64,000 nt of DNA from Rhodoferax bucti (GTDB lineage: Bacteria; Pseudomonadota; Gammaproteobacteria; Burkholderiales; Burkholderiaceae_C). A program made the translations under genes and the position numbers. The stretch spans positions 868,001-932,000 of the forward strand of contig NZ_VAHD01000001.1 of NCBI RefSeq assembly GCF_005876985.1, read 5' to 3'. The notes beneath the pieces were generated by a model that searched no databases, was not told the origin of the DNA, and worked only from the letters and a program-made list of their open reading frames with translations. Below, in pieces: positions 9,055-18,067 of this stretch. Positions within the stretch are counted from its first letter, which is position 1; each line of letters begins with the position of its first letter.

Positions 9055-9070
9055 GCATGTGCACATGTGC
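9055..9070. promoter_or_regulatory. Overlapping palindromes in tauD / sulfonate operon divergent promoter
   Basis: The sequence GCATGTGCACATGTGC contains two overlapping perfect palindromes (CATGTGCACATG and GCACATGTGC). It lies 87 bases upstream of tauD and 98 upstream of the ABC binding protein gene in the 199-bp divergent spacer. It could be an operator; CysB sites are usually less symmetrical, so the regulator is unclear. Confidence 0.35.
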
Positions 9071-9167
9071 TTTTTGCGGGGGTATTTGCTTGCTTGTTTT
9101 CCTTCGTTGTCGGTGGGGTGATGCGTCTTTACGCTGACACCCCATCAACAACCAACGAGGGAAACCC

Positions 9168-10181
9168 ATGCAAAAAATCTTCAAGCTCCTCACCGCCGCC
9201 TGGCTGGCGTGGGGCACCGTCAACAGTGCTACCGCCCAGGAGGCGCTGGAGCTCACCGACATCCGCTACCAGGGCAGTGTGGGCACCGTGGTCTGGATCG
9301 AACTGGCCGAGCACCTGGGCTATCTGGCCCCGCTCAAAGCCAAGTGGGTGGGCAACACCATCAGCGGCCCGCAGGATGTGCAGGCGGTGGTGACCAACGA
9401 CATCGACATTGGCGGTGCCTTCAATGGCGCGTTGGTCAAGCTCATCGTGAAGCGCGCACCGGTCAAGGCGGTGATTGGCTACTACGGGGTGGACGACAAC
9501 ACCTGGACGGGCTACTACGTCAAAAACGACAGCAACATCAAAACCGCCCGCGACCTGTTGGGCAAAAAAGTGGCCATGAACACCCTGGGTGCCCACCACG
9601 ATTTCATGGTGCGCGAATACCTGGAGCGCAGCAAAGTGACGGATGCAGAAGCCAAGCAAGTCACGTTTGTGATCACCCCGCCGGTGACCGGCGAGCAGGC
9701 GCTGCGCCAGGGGCAGGTAGAAGTCACCACCCTGGGTGGCATCTTGCGCGACAAGGCACTGGAGCGTGGCGGCATACGCCCACTCTTCACGGACCGTGAT
9801 TTGTTCGGCAACTTCACTGCGGGCTCGTATGTGCTGCGCAACAAGTTCATTGAGCAAAACCCCAAGGCTTCCAAGCACCTGGTGGGCGCCATAGCCAAGG
9901 CCATTGAGTGGGCCAAAGTCACACCCGCTGCCCAGGTGCGCAGCACCTTTGAAGGCATCATCAAAGCCCGGGGTCGTGCAGAGAGCGCCGACGCCATCCA
10001 GTACTGGAAGAGCACCGGCGTGCCCTCCACCGGCGGGTTGGTGCTGGACAAAGACCTGCAGACCTGGATCGACTGGCTGGTGAAGGAAGACATCATCAAG
10101 GCCGGCCAGGTCAAGCCCACCGATCTGTACACCAACGCCCTCAACCCCTACGCCAACGGCGCCAAGGTGGCCCTGAAATGA
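9168..10181 (+). CDS. Sulfonate/taurine-type ABC binding protein
   Basis: Periplasmic binding protein of the SsuA/TauA/NMT1 family, 337 aa, with a signal peptide ([20 protein letters not shown], cleaved near ATAQ). Family features include '[19 protein letters not shown]', '[14 protein letters not shown]' and '[20 protein letters not shown]' in the hinge/ligand region. It is the first gene of a + strand operon (binding protein, ATPase, permease, monooxygenase). The Shine-Dalgarno is GAGGGAAA. Substrate probably an organosulfur compound, judged from the monooxygenase, tauD, ssuE and cysB nearby. Confidence 0.88.
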   Translation: MQKIFKLLTAAWLAWGTVNSATAQEALELTDIRYQGSVGTVVWIELAEHLGYLAPLKAKWVGNTISGPQDVQAVVTNDIDIGGAFNGALVKLIVKRAPVKAVIGYYGVDDNTWTGYYVKNDSNIKTARDLLGKKVAMNTLGAHHDFMVREYLERSKVTDAEAKQVTFVITPPVTGEQALRQGQVEVTTLGGILRDKALERGGIRPLFTDRDLFGNFTAGSYVLRNKFIEQNPKASKHLVGAIAKAIEWAKVTPAAQVRSTFEGIIKARGRAESADAIQYWKSTGVPSTGGLVLDKDLQTWIDWLVKEDIIKAGQVKPTDLYTNALNPYANGAKVALK

Positions 10182-11035
10182 GCGCCGCCAAAATCCAATT
10201 CGAGCACGTGAGCAAGACCTTCACCGTGCGTGCTGACGATGGCGCTCCCGCCAGCAGCTTTGTGGCGCTCGACGACGTGAGCCTGGAGGTGCGCGCCGGT
10301 GAATTTCTGGTGCTGGTCGGGCCCAGCGGCTGCGGCAAGTCCACCTTGCTGGACTTGTTGGCCGGCCTCACCTTGCCCAGCAGCGGCCGGGTGTTGATTG
10401 ATGGCAAGCCCATCACCGGCCCTGCGCGGGACCGCGGGGTGGTCTTCCAGCAATACGCGCTGTTTCCGTGGCTCACTGCTTTGGACAACGTGGCCTTCGG
10501 GCTGGAGATCGCCGGGCTGGGCCGCAGTGAGCGCCGTGCCAAGGCGGCCGCTTATCTGGACCTGGTGGGCTTGAGCGCTTTTGCCAAGCACTACCCCCAC
10601 GAAATGTCAGGGGGCATGAAGCAACGCGTGGCCATCGCGCGCAGCCTGGCTTATGAGCCCGAAGTGCTGCTGATGGACGAGCCGTTTGCCGCACTGGACG
10701 CGCAAACCCGCGAGACCCTGCAAGAGGAGCTGGTGGACATCTGGCGCCGTACGGGCAAGACCATTGTGTTCATCACCCACGGCATCGACGAAGCCGTGGT
10801 GCTGGGCCAGCGGGTCGCGGTGATGACCTCGCGCCCGGGGCGCATCAAGCAGATCGTGGACATCCCCGAGAGCCTGCACGCCGGCACGCCCGATGTGCGC
10901 TCGCTGCCGCAGTTCGGCGCATTGCGCCATGAAATCTGGAACCTGCTGCACGACGAAGTGGCCGCAGCCCGCCAACAGCGCCGCGCCCATATCGCCACGC
11001 TGCCCACCACCCGCAAGGAGAACAGCCATGTCTGA
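10178..11035 (+). CDS. Sulfonate-type ABC importer ATPase (SsuB/TauB-like)
   Basis: 285-aa ATP-binding subunit. Walker A GPSGCGKST (~48-56), Q-loop in 'VVFQQYALFPWLTAL', signature 'MSGGMKQRVAIARSLA' (~145-160), Walker B 'VLLMDEPFAALD' and switch His in 'FITHGIDEAV'. The 'FPWLTALDNV' and 'MSGGMKQR' forms are characteristic of the SsuB/TauB/NrtD branch. The ATG overlaps the binding protein stop by four bases. Confidence 0.92.
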   Translation: MSAAKIQFEHVSKTFTVRADDGAPASSFVALDDVSLEVRAGEFLVLVGPSGCGKSTLLDLLAGLTLPSSGRVLIDGKPITGPARDRGVVFQQYALFPWLTALDNVAFGLEIAGLGRSERRAKAAAYLDLVGLSAFAKHYPHEMSGGMKQRVAIARSLAYEPEVLLMDEPFAALDAQTRETLQEELVDIWRRTGKTIVFITHGIDEAVVLGQRVAVMTSRPGRIKQIVDIPESLHAGTPDVRSLPQFGALRHEIWNLLHDEVAAARQQRRAHIATLPTTRKENSHV

Positions 11036-11888
11036 GATCAGTTTGAGTGCTGCCAATGCCGGCAGCGTATCGGCCCCCGGGCCGTTGGCGATTGCGCCGC
11101 CCGCCGCCTGGCTGCGGGTGTGGCGCCATGTGCTACACATAGGCTGGCGCTCTGCGCTGGTGGTGGCATTGGCCGCGTGGTGGGAGCTGGCTCCGCGCCT
11201 GGAGCTGACCGACCCGGCCTTCTTCCCGCCATTGAGCGAGGTGCTGGCTGCCGGCTGGGCCTTGGCTTTGAATGGCCAGCTCTGGCAGCACACCTCGGCC
11301 AGCGTAGGCCGAGCGCTGGGGGGCTTTGGCATTGCGGTGTTGTATGCCGTGCCCTTGGGGCTGGCCATTGGCTGGTACCGCAGCCTCGGGGAGTTTTTGA
11401 ACCCGCTGATTGAGCTGCTGCGCAACACCGCGGCACTGGCCTTGTTGCCGGTGTTCATTTTGTTGCTGGGCATTGGCGAGGTGTCCAAGGTGGCCATGGT
11501 GGTCTACGCCTGCTCTTGGCCGCTGTTGCTCAACACCATTGCAGCGGTGAAGCAGGTAGACCCACTGCTCATCAAGTCGGCCCGCACCATGGGGGCGAGC
11601 GCGCGGCAGCTGTTTCTCAAGGTCATCCTGCCCGCATCGGTACCCACCATTTTTGTGGGTATCCGCCTGGCCAGTGCCACCTCCATTCTGGTGTTGGTGG
11701 CGGCCGAAATGGTGGGGGCCAAGTCCGGCCTGGGCTACCTGATCATTTACGCGCAATACAGCTTTCTGATTGCCGACATGTACTTCGGAATCATCGCCAT
11801 CACGCTGATTGGGGTGCTCTTCAACGCGCTGCTGCAAGTGGCCGAGCGCCGCCTGACCGCCTGGAAACCCGGCGCGGGCAACACCTGA
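11028..11888 (+). CDS. Sulfonate-type ABC importer permease (SsuC/TauC-like)
   Basis: 286-aa inner-membrane permease with about six membrane segments. The ATPase-contact loop is 'KSARTMGASARQLFLKVILP' (~184-203). I start it at MSEISLSAANAG, which has an AAGGAG Shine-Dalgarno located inside the ATPase gene; start and upstream stop overlap by eight bases. 'NPLIELLRNTAALALLPVFILL' is typical of the SsuC/TauC group. Confidence 0.9.
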   Translation: MSEISLSAANAGSVSAPGPLAIAPPAAWLRVWRHVLHIGWRSALVVALAAWWELAPRLELTDPAFFPPLSEVLAAGWALALNGQLWQHTSASVGRALGGFGIAVLYAVPLGLAIGWYRSLGEFLNPLIELLRNTAALALLPVFILLLGIGEVSKVAMVVYACSWPLLLNTIAAVKQVDPLLIKSARTMGASARQLFLKVILPASVPTIFVGIRLASATSILVLVAAEMVGAKSGLGYLIIYAQYSFLIADMYFGIIAITLIGVLFNALLQVAERRLTAWKPGAGNT

Positions 11889-11935
11889 TTTTTCACTCCA
11901 CGTTTCATTCTTTCATTCGCAAAAAAGGAACTGCT

Positions 11936-13288
11936 ATGTCACAACGCAAACTGCGCCTGGGCGCCTTCATCATGGCCACCGGCCACCACATTGCCGCTTG
12001 GCGCCACCCAGGGTCGCAAATCGACTCGGGCACCAATATCGACCACTACATCGAGGTGGCCAAAACCGCCGAGCGCGGGTTGTTTGACCAGGTTTTTGTG
12101 GCCGATAGCCCCGGCCTGTGGTTCGATGGAGACGACGAAGCCTTCAGCCGCCAAGGCCGGGTCTCGCACTTCGAGCCCGTGACGCTTTGGGCTGCACTGG
12201 CCACGGCCACCAAACACATCGGCTTCGTGGCCACCGCGTCCACCACCTACGAAGACCCGTATCTGTTGGCGCGCAAGTTCGCGTCGCTGGACCACATCAG
12301 CAAAGGCCGTGCGGCCTGGAATGTGGTGACCACTGGCGCCGAGAATGTGTACGGCAACTTCGGTTTCGACAAGCACCCCGACCCCGAGACGCGCTACGAA
12401 AAAGCGCATGAGTTTGTGGATGTGGTCAAAGGTTTGTGGGATAGCTTTGAAGACGACGCCTTCAGCCGCGACGCGGCCAGCGGCGTGTACTTCGACCCCG
12501 CCAAGCTGCACACCCTGAACCACGAGGGCAAGTACCTCAAGGTGAAGGGCCCGCTCAACATCGAGCGCTCCCCCCAAGGCTACCCGGTGATCGTGCAGGC
12601 CGGCTCGTCCGAGCCGGGCAAGGAGCTGGCGGCAGCCACTGCCGAGGCCATTTTTACCGCCTGGACCAGCCTGGCCGAGGCGCAGGCCTTTTATGCCGAT
12701 GTGAAAGGTCGTCTGGCCAAGTACGGCCGCCGCCCCGAGCAGCTGCTGGTGCTGCCGGGCATATCCCCGGTGGTGGGCCGCACGCAAGAAGAGGCGGATG
12801 CCAAATGGGCCGAGTTGCAAAAGCTCATTCACCCTTCGGTGGGTCTCAGCACGATTGCACCGTTCTGGCCCGGTGAAGATTTGTCGAAGTGGGACCTGGA
12901 TGCACCACCGCCCTACATTCCCCAGCCGCCCTTGGGCCGCAACAGCCGCGCCCACGTGGTGCTGGAGTTAGCCCGCCGCGACAAGCTCACCGTGCGCCAG
13001 TTGTACGAGTACCTGGCGGGTGCGCGCGGGCACTGGGTGGTGGTGGGCACGCCCGAGAAGATTGCCGACGAGATCCAGACCTGGTTCGAGAACGACGCGG
13101 CCGACGGCTTCAATGTGATGCCTCCAGTACTGCCTGAATCGCTGGACGACTTTGTGGAGCTGGTGATTCCGGAGTTGCAACGCCGCGGCCTGTTCCGCAC
13201 CGAGTACGAAGGCAACACCTTGCGCGAGAACCTGGGCCTGGACCGCCCGGCCAACCAGTTCACTGTGCGCAAACAGAAAGCCGCGTAG
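11936..13288 (+). CDS. FMN-dependent monooxygenase, NtaA/SnaA/DszA family
   Basis: 450-aa flavin-dependent monooxygenase of the bacterial luciferase-like fold. It uses FMNH2 supplied by a separate reductase, probably the SsuE at 2643-3233. Family features: 'HHIAAWRHPGSQ' near the start, 'LFDQVFVADSPGLW' (~44-57), 'GRAAWNVVTTGAENVYGNFG' (~124-143), 'SPQGYPVIVQAGSSEPGKEL', and the C-terminal 'GFNVMPPVLPESLDDFVELV'. Length (~450) fits NtaA/DszA/DmoA and is longer than SsuD (~380). The Shine-Dalgarno AAAGGAA precedes ATG 11936. Fourth gene of the sulfonate-type ABC operon, so it probably attacks the imported sulfur compound (sulfone, sulfide or sulfonate). Confidence 0.88.
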   Translation: MSQRKLRLGAFIMATGHHIAAWRHPGSQIDSGTNIDHYIEVAKTAERGLFDQVFVADSPGLWFDGDDEAFSRQGRVSHFEPVTLWAALATATKHIGFVATASTTYEDPYLLARKFASLDHISKGRAAWNVVTTGAENVYGNFGFDKHPDPETRYEKAHEFVDVVKGLWDSFEDDAFSRDAASGVYFDPAKLHTLNHEGKYLKVKGPLNIERSPQGYPVIVQAGSSEPGKELAAATAEAIFTAWTSLAEAQAFYADVKGRLAKYGRRPEQLLVLPGISPVVGRTQEEADAKWAELQKLIHPSVGLSTIAPFWPGEDLSKWDLDAPPPYIPQPPLGRNSRAHVVLELARRDKLTVRQLYEYLAGARGHWVVVGTPEKIADEIQTWFENDAADGFNVMPPVLPESLDDFVELVIPELQRRGLFRTEYEGNTLRENLGLDRPANQFTVRKQKAA

Positions 13289-13330
13289 TCATAGGCGTGG
13301 CCGGGTGCATGCCCGGCCCGTTTGGCGTGT

Positions 13331-13873
13331 TCAGGCGGCCAAGGCCGTGCTGGGTTGGGGCAGCAGCGATTGCAACAGCGCGCTACCCAGCGGCCAGGGG
13401 CCGAAGCCGGCTTCCACGTTGATATGGCCGGCGTCGGGCAGGCGCACAAACTCGCTCTTCCACGCCCGCGCGTAAGCACCTGCGGTGCGCACCGGGCAAA
13501 ATGGATCGTTGGTGCTGGCCACCACGATGCTGCGATAGGGCAGGGGTTGGTAGGGCACAGGCGCAAAGTCCGCCAGAATGCCGCGCCGCTCGGGGTCGGC
13601 CGGGGCTACTAGCAGGGCGCCCACAATCCGATCAGTTGCTTCGGGTGGCAAGTGACTGGTGGCGATGCAGCCCAGGCTGTGGGCGGCAATGACCACGGGG
13701 CCCTCAATGTCCAGAATGTGGCGGGTGATGGAGGCGACCCATGCGGAGCGCGTAGGGGTGATCCAGTCGTCCTGATGCACACGCACGGCACCCGGCAGCT
13801 GCTCGGCCCACAGGGTTTGCCAGTGGCCGGGGCCGGAGTCGCGCCAGCCGGGAACAATCAACACAGTAGACAT
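13331..13873 (-). CDS. RBBP9/YdeN-type alpha/beta hydrolase
   Basis: 180-aa serine hydrolase of the RBBP9/YdeN family. It opens MSTVLIVPGWRDSGPGHWQT. The nucleophile is the Ser of 'AAHSLGCIA' (~67), the acid probably the Asp in 'ASTNDPFCPV' and the base the His of 'DAGHINVEAGFG'. The ATG at 13873 is preceded by GGTGAG. It is convergent with the monooxygenase operon (43 bp apart) and divergent from the EamA gene. Natural substrate unknown for most members. Confidence 0.88.
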   Translation of the reverse strand: MSTVLIVPGWRDSGPGHWQTLWAEQLPGAVRVHQDDWITPTRSAWVASITRHILDIEGPVVIAAHSLGCIATSHLPPEATDRIVGALLVAPADPERRGILADFAPVPYQPLPYRSIVVASTNDPFCPVRTAGAYARAWKSEFVRLPDAGHINVEAGFGPWPLGSALLQSLLPQPSTALAA

Positions 13874-14005
13874 GGACTCACCTTCAAAACTTGCGAGGGG
13901 CCATTCTGCGCAAGCCGCCTTCGAAACCCAACGAATACTTTGTTGTTTGCTTATGCGCAGCACGCACGGCCACGCGCGCTGAAGGTGGGTCTTTAAGATC
14001 GGTGC

Positions 14006-14896
14006 ATGACTTTGCGCTCTACCTCTTCCGCTTCGCCTTTGGCCGCCCTGTATCCGCTCTTGTTTGTGGCCCTGTGGAGCACCGGCTTCATCGGAGCCAA
14101 GTTCGGCTTGCCTTATGTGGAGCCGCTCACTTTTCTGGCCGTGCGCTACGCCGCGGTGTTGGTGTTGATGGGCGTGGTGGTGTGGCGCACCCGCGCACCC
14201 TGGCCGGCCACCTTGCGCGAGTGCAGGCACATTGCCGTGACCGGCGTGCTGGTGCATGCGGTGTATCTGGGTGGTGTGTTCATTGCCATCGGCCATGGTC
14301 TGCCGGCCGGTGTGGCGGCCATTGTGGTGGGGCTGCAGCCTTTGCTCACCGCGCTGGGGGCTGGCTGGTTGCTGCGTGAAAAAGTGCGGGCGACGCAGTG
14401 GGCGGGCTTGGCGGCAGGCTTTGCCGGTGTGGCGCTGGTGGTGGCGCACAAGGTGGCCGCCGGTGCGGGGTTGGCCACGCTGTGGACCTTGTTGTTCCCG
14501 GTGGTTGTGGCCCTGCTGGCCATCACGGCCGGCACGCTGTACCAAAAGCGCTATTGCCCTTCGTTTGATTTGCGCACGGGCTCGCTCATTCAGTTCATTC
14601 CCAGCCTGATGTTGACCGGCTTGGCAGCCGTTGCCACCGAGACCTTGCACATCGAGTGGACCGGGTCCTTCGTGTTTGCGTTGGCCTGGTTGGTGCTGGT
14701 GTTGTCGCTGGGGGCCGTCACGCTGCTCAATGTGCTGATCCGCAGCGGCAGCGCCGTCAATGTGGCCAGCTTGTTTTACCTGGTACCGCCTTGCACTGCG
14801 CTGGTAGCCTGGGCCTTGTTCGGCGAGACGCTGACGGGCTTGGCGCTGGCCGGCATGGGGCTCACCGTGTTCGGAGTCTGGCTGGCGCGCAAATAG
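14006..14896 (+). CDS. EamA/DMT-family exporter
   Basis: 296-aa membrane protein with ten hydrophobic segments in two EamA repeats (~10-145 and ~155-295). Features include 'LWSTGFIGAKFGLPYVEPLTF' (split here) near the start, with 'FLAVRYAAVLVL', and 'LVPPCTALVAWALFGETLTG' near the C-terminus. Probably a metabolite exporter; the substrate is not visible. It stands alone. Confidence 0.87.
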   Translation: MTLRSTSSASPLAALYPLLFVALWSTGFIGAKFGLPYVEPLTFLAVRYAAVLVLMGVVVWRTRAPWPATLRECRHIAVTGVLVHAVYLGGVFIAIGHGLPAGVAAIVVGLQPLLTALGAGWLLREKVRATQWAGLAAGFAGVALVVAHKVAAGAGLATLWTLLFPVVVALLAITAGTLYQKRYCPSFDLRTGSLIQFIPSLMLTGLAAVATETLHIEWTGSFVFALAWLVLVLSLGAVTLLNVLIRSGSAVNVASLFYLVPPCTALVAWALFGETLTGLALAGMGLTVFGVWLARK

Positions 14897-14924
14897 AAAA
14901 GCCCGGGCCGTGAGGCCGCGGGCT
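14896..14924 (-). terminator. Rho-independent terminator, between EamA gene and Mop gene
   Basis: Hairpin AGCCCGGGCC / GGCCGCGGGCT with a GTGA loop and one bulge. On the minus strand it is followed by CTTTTCT, so it best terminates the minus-strand Mop transcript; it overlaps the end of the EamA gene region on the plus strand. Confidence 0.6.
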
Positions 14925-14946
14925 GTGCTGGCTGGAATGCGGGCGA

Positions 14947-15162
14947 TCAGAGCTTGGCGATGGACACTTCGGTGGACTTCACCAGAGCGACGACGTCCGA
15001 CCCGATGGCGAGTTGCAGGTCGTCCACAGAGCGCGTAGTGATGACAGAAGTGACGATGCCCCAGGGGGTTTCAACATCGATTTCCGAGACCACGTCGCCG
15101 CGGATGATTTCGCGTACCTTGCCCTTGAACTGGTTGCGTACGTTGATGGCTTGAATGGACAT
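14947..15162 (-). CDS. mop: Mop-type molybdate (TOBE) binding protein
   Basis: 71-aa small TOBE-domain molybdopterin/molybdate-binding protein. The sequence MSIQAINVRNQFKGKVREI is the standard Mop start, with 'GSDVVALVKSTEVSIAKL' at the C-terminus. Mops assemble as hexamers that store oxyanions (molybdate, tungstate, sometimes sulfate analogues). It lies 80 bp downstream of the sulfate-binding protein gene, with a dispersed repeat between them, and may share its transcript. Confidence 0.93.
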   Translation of the reverse strand: MSIQAINVRNQFKGKVREIIRGDVVSEIDVETPWGIVTSVITTRSVDDLQLAIGSDVVALVKSTEVSIAKL

Positions 15163-15183
15163 GGCAGTTTTCCCTTGCTGTAG

Positions 15184-15240
15184 TTTGCTATATTTTTTGT
15201 AGCTGCTTGCGCATGTTCTATAAGCGCTAGCAGCACTTTT
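15184..15240 (+). repeat. Dispersed repeat, copy 3
   Basis: 'tttgctatattttttgtag' followed by 'ctgcttgcgcatgttctataagcgctagcagcactttt'. It fills most of the 80-bp spacer between the sulfate-binding protein gene and mop. Confidence 0.8.
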
Positions 15241-15242
15241 GA

Positions 15243-16295
15243 TTACTTTTTGGTGTAAATCTGGTCAAAGCTGGCGCCGTCGGCAAAGTGTTCCTTGTCT
15301 GCCTTTTCCCAGCCTCCGAATGCTTCTTCAATGGTGAAGGTCTTGAGAGGCTGGAACTGCTTGGCGTATTTCGCACGGGCCTTCTCGGAAATCACGGGGC
15401 GGTAGAAGTTTTTGCCGGCAATGTCCTGGCCTTCTTCGCTGTACAGGTATTTCAGGTACTCCTCGGCCACGGCACGGGTGCCTCGTCTGTCCACGTTCTT
15501 GTCGACCACGGCCACGGCAGGCTCGGCCAGGATGGACAGGGGCGGCGCAATCACGTCGAACTTGGCGCCGAATTCTTTTTCCAGCAGGTACGCCTCGTTT
15601 TCCCATGCAATCAGCACATCGCCCTGGTTGCGCTGGGCGAAGGTGATGGTGGAGCCGCGCGCGCCGGTGTCCAAGATAGGCACATTGCCGTACAACTTGG
15701 CCACAAACTCTTTGGCCTTGGCGTCGCTGCCGTATTTGCGCTTGGCAAATTCCCACGCGGCGAGGTAGTTCCAGCGTGCGCCACCCGAGGTCTTGGGGTT
15801 GGGGGTAATGACTTTGACGTCAGGGCGGATCAGGTCATCCCAATCCTTGATTTTCTTGGGGTTGCCCTCACGCACGGCCAGCACGATGGTGGAGGCGTAG
15901 GGCGTGGAGTTGTGGGGCAGGCGTTTTTGCCAGTCTGCTTTGATCCAGCCGCCGTTCTTGGCGATGGCATCGGTGTCGCCGGCCAAAGCCAGGGTCACCA
16001 CGTCGGCATCCAGGCCGTCAATCACGGAGCGGGCTTGCTTGCCGGAGCCACCGTGGCTTTGCTTGATGGTCACGTCCTGGCCGGTTTTGGCTTTCCAGTA
16101 CTTGGCAAAGGCGGCATTGAATTCCACGTACAGCTCGCGGGTCGGGTCGTACGACACGTTGAGCAGGGTGATGCTTTGTTGCGCAAGGGCAGGGCCCGCA
16201 GCGGCAGCCAAAGTACCAGCGAGTACCAAGCCGCCCAAAGCGCGGCGGGTGAGAGTGGTGCCGCGAACTGCGGTGGCGATAGAAGCAAAGGGCAT
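15243..16295 (-). CDS. sbp: Periplasmic sulfate-binding protein
   Basis: 350-aa periplasmic binding protein for sulfate/thiosulfate. Start chosen at [20 protein letters not shown] with a TGGAG Shine-Dalgarno; a long signal peptide ends near 'GPALAQQ'. Hallmarks: '[20 protein letters not shown]' (~45-64), '[13 protein letters not shown]' (~83-95), '[10 protein letters not shown]', and '[16 protein letters not shown]' (~167-182). No cysT/cysW/cysA genes are adjacent, so it must rely on a transporter elsewhere. A CysB-type regulator lies 9 kb away in the same region. Confidence 0.93.
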   Translation of the reverse strand: MPFASIATAVRGTTLTRRALGGLVLAGTLAAAAGPALAQQSITLLNVSYDPTRELYVEFNAAFAKYWKAKTGQDVTIKQSHGGSGKQARSVIDGLDADVVTLALAGDTDAIAKNGGWIKADWQKRLPHNSTPYASTIVLAVREGNPKKIKDWDDLIRPDVKVITPNPKTSGGARWNYLAAWEFAKRKYGSDAKAKEFVAKLYGNVPILDTGARGSTITFAQRNQGDVLIAWENEAYLLEKEFGAKFDVIAPPLSILAEPAVAVVDKNVDRRGTRAVAEEYLKYLYSEEGQDIAGKNFYRPVISEKARAKYAKQFQPLKTFTIEEAFGGWEKADKEHFADGASFDQIYTKK

Positions 16296-16667
16296 ATCAA
16301 CTCCAGAAAACAACGCGTTAATGCGATAAGGAGGATTCTGGAGAGCCTTTAATCAAACTGGAACTACGGAATTTTCAGTTCTTAATAACTAAAACATCCT
16401 TAGACGGGTGATTTGCATGCTTTCTCTGCGTGGGGTTGGCCTGTCGCTGCCACCGGACTTCTCTGCCCGAACTTTGCAAATATTTCCCAATATCAATACG
16501 TTATCGCATCTGTATGGGAAAACCCTAGTCACATGATGCATAAAAATACATGCAATCGTGCCAAAAGTATTAACCTCCATTTAGGCCGACTCCTACCATT
16601 CAGGCCTGTCGATGCGTAGTTGGCATTGGCTGAACACCCCCGGAAATTAACAACAGGAGACAGTTAC
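16296..16667. other. 372-bp divergent intergenic region, sbp / polyol operon
   Basis: No credible gene. It is distinctly A+T-rich compared with its surroundings and must hold the promoters of the minus-strand sulfate-binding protein gene and the plus-strand polyol operon. An imperfect inverted repeat (GATGCAT...ATGCAATC) lies at 16535-16556. Confidence 0.6.
16535..16556 (+). promoter_or_regulatory. Candidate operator upstream of polyol operon
   Basis: Imperfect inverted repeat with TGCAT and ATGCA arms separated by 8 A/T-rich bases, about 110 bp upstream of the polyol binding protein start. The AraC regulator encoded at the end of the operon is a plausible binder, though AraC sites are usually direct repeats. 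Confidence 0.3.
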
Positions 16668-17972
16668 ATGAAACTCAAAGCGTCTTTGGCTTTGGCCTTC
16701 GGTCTGGTTGCTAGTGCTGCGTTTGCGCAGACAGAGTTGGTCGTGGCGACCGTGAACAACGGCCACATGATCGAAATGCAAAAGTTGAGCAAGAACTTCG
16801 AAACCGCCAACCCCGACATCAAGCTCAAATGGGTGACGTTGGAAGAAGGCGTGCTGCGCCAGCGCGTGACGACCGACATCGCCACCAAGGGTGGTCAGTT
16901 CGACGTGATGACCATCGGCATGTACGAAACCCCCATCTGGGGCAAAAAGGGTTGGCTGCAAGAGCTCAAGACCGACGCCAAGTACGACGCAGACGACATC
17001 CTGCCCGCCATGCGCAATGGTTTGAGCGTGGACGGCAAGATGTTTGCCGTGCCTTTCTACGGCGAATCCTCCATGCTGATGTACCGCAAGGACTTGGCTG
17101 ACAAGGCCGGCATCAAGGTGGCAGACAAGCCCACCTGGACCGACATCAAGGCCCTGGCTGCCAAGATTCACGATCCCAAGAACGGCGTGTACGGCATCTG
17201 CTTGCGCGGCAAGCCAGGCTGGGGCGACAACATGGCCTTCCTGAGCACCTTGGTGAACACCAACGGCGGCCAGTGGTTTGACATGAACTGGAAGCCCCAA
17301 CTGGAAAGCCAGCCCTGGAAAGACTCCATCAACTTCTACGTGGACCTGCTGAAGAACTACGGCCCTCCCGGCTCTTCTGCCAACAGCTTCAACGAAATTT
17401 TGGCGCTGTACAACGAAGGTAAGTGCGGCATGTGGATCGATGCGACCATTGCAGCGTCCTTCATCACCGACCCCAAGCAGTCCAAAGTGGCTGACAAGGT
17501 GGCCTTCGCACAAGCACCTACTGCTGTGACCCCCAAGGGTGCCAACTGGCTGTGGGCATGGGCATTGGCCATTCCTTCCGGCTCCAAGAAAGTGGACGCA
17601 GCAACCAAGTTCGTGACCTGGGCGACTTCCAAGGAATACATCGAATTGGTGGCCAAGACCAATGGCTGGGCCCACGTGCCTACCGGTACCCGCAAGAGCA
17701 CTTACGCCAACCCTGAGTTCACCAAGGCCGCCAAGTTCGCTGCTGCTGAAAAGGCTGCGATCGACTCTGCCAACCCCAACGACAGCACTTTGCCCAAGTC
17801 TCCGTATGTCGGTGTGCAGTTCGCCGCGATTCCTGAGTTCCAGGCGATCGGTGCCACTGTAGGCCAGCAAATGAGCGCAGCTTTGGCCGGCAAGACATCG
17901 GTGGATGCAGCTTTGAAGGCTTCTCAAGTCGCGGCAGACCGCGAAATGAAGAAGGCCGGCTACTACAAGTAA
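16668..17972 (+). CDS. Polyol ABC transporter binding protein (SmoE/MtlE-like)
   Basis: 434-aa periplasmic binding protein of the family-1 sugar type, close to SmoE/MtlE for sorbitol/mannitol/arabinitol. I start it at MKLKASLALAFGLVASAAFAQ, which is an ideal signal peptide and has an AGGAGA Shine-Dalgarno. Features: 'NNGHMIEMQKLSKNFE', 'VPFYGESSMLMYRKDL' (~126-141), 'NFYVDLLKNYGPPGSSA', 'WLWAWALAIPSGSKK'. It heads the operon and is followed by a strong hairpin terminator, likely giving excess binding protein over permease. Confidence 0.92.
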   Translation: MKLKASLALAFGLVASAAFAQTELVVATVNNGHMIEMQKLSKNFETANPDIKLKWVTLEEGVLRQRVTTDIATKGGQFDVMTIGMYETPIWGKKGWLQELKTDAKYDADDILPAMRNGLSVDGKMFAVPFYGESSMLMYRKDLADKAGIKVADKPTWTDIKALAAKIHDPKNGVYGICLRGKPGWGDNMAFLSTLVNTNGGQWFDMNWKPQLESQPWKDSINFYVDLLKNYGPPGSSANSFNEILALYNEGKCGMWIDATIAASFITDPKQSKVADKVAFAQAPTAVTPKGANWLWAWALAIPSGSKKVDAATKFVTWATSKEYIELVAKTNGWAHVPTGTRKSTYANPEFTKAAKFAAAEKAAIDSANPNDSTLPKSPYVGVQFAAIPEFQAIGATVGQQMSAALAGKTSVDAALKASQVAADREMKKAGYYK

Positions 17973-17999
17973 GCCTTTCTCTCCGGTAGGTTGACTTCA

Positions 18000-18029
18000 G
18001 GCGCGCGGGGAAACCTGCGCGCCCTTTTT
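18000..18029 (+). terminator. Intra-operon terminator/attenuator after binding protein gene
   Basis: Hairpin GGCGCGC - loop - GCGCGCC followed by CTTTTT, between the binding protein and the first permease gene. Such partial terminators commonly lower permease expression relative to binding protein. Confidence 0.75.
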
Positions 18030-18067
18030 CACCGCTTTTCGAGCGACGCTCAGCGAGAGACTTCCCC

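Noticed and set aside
11936..13288. Alkanesulfonate monooxygenase SsuD
   Set aside because: At 450 aa with the 'HHIAAWRHP' and 'VMPPVLPESLDDFV' motifs it belongs to the NtaA/DszA group; SsuD is about 380 aa with different motifs.
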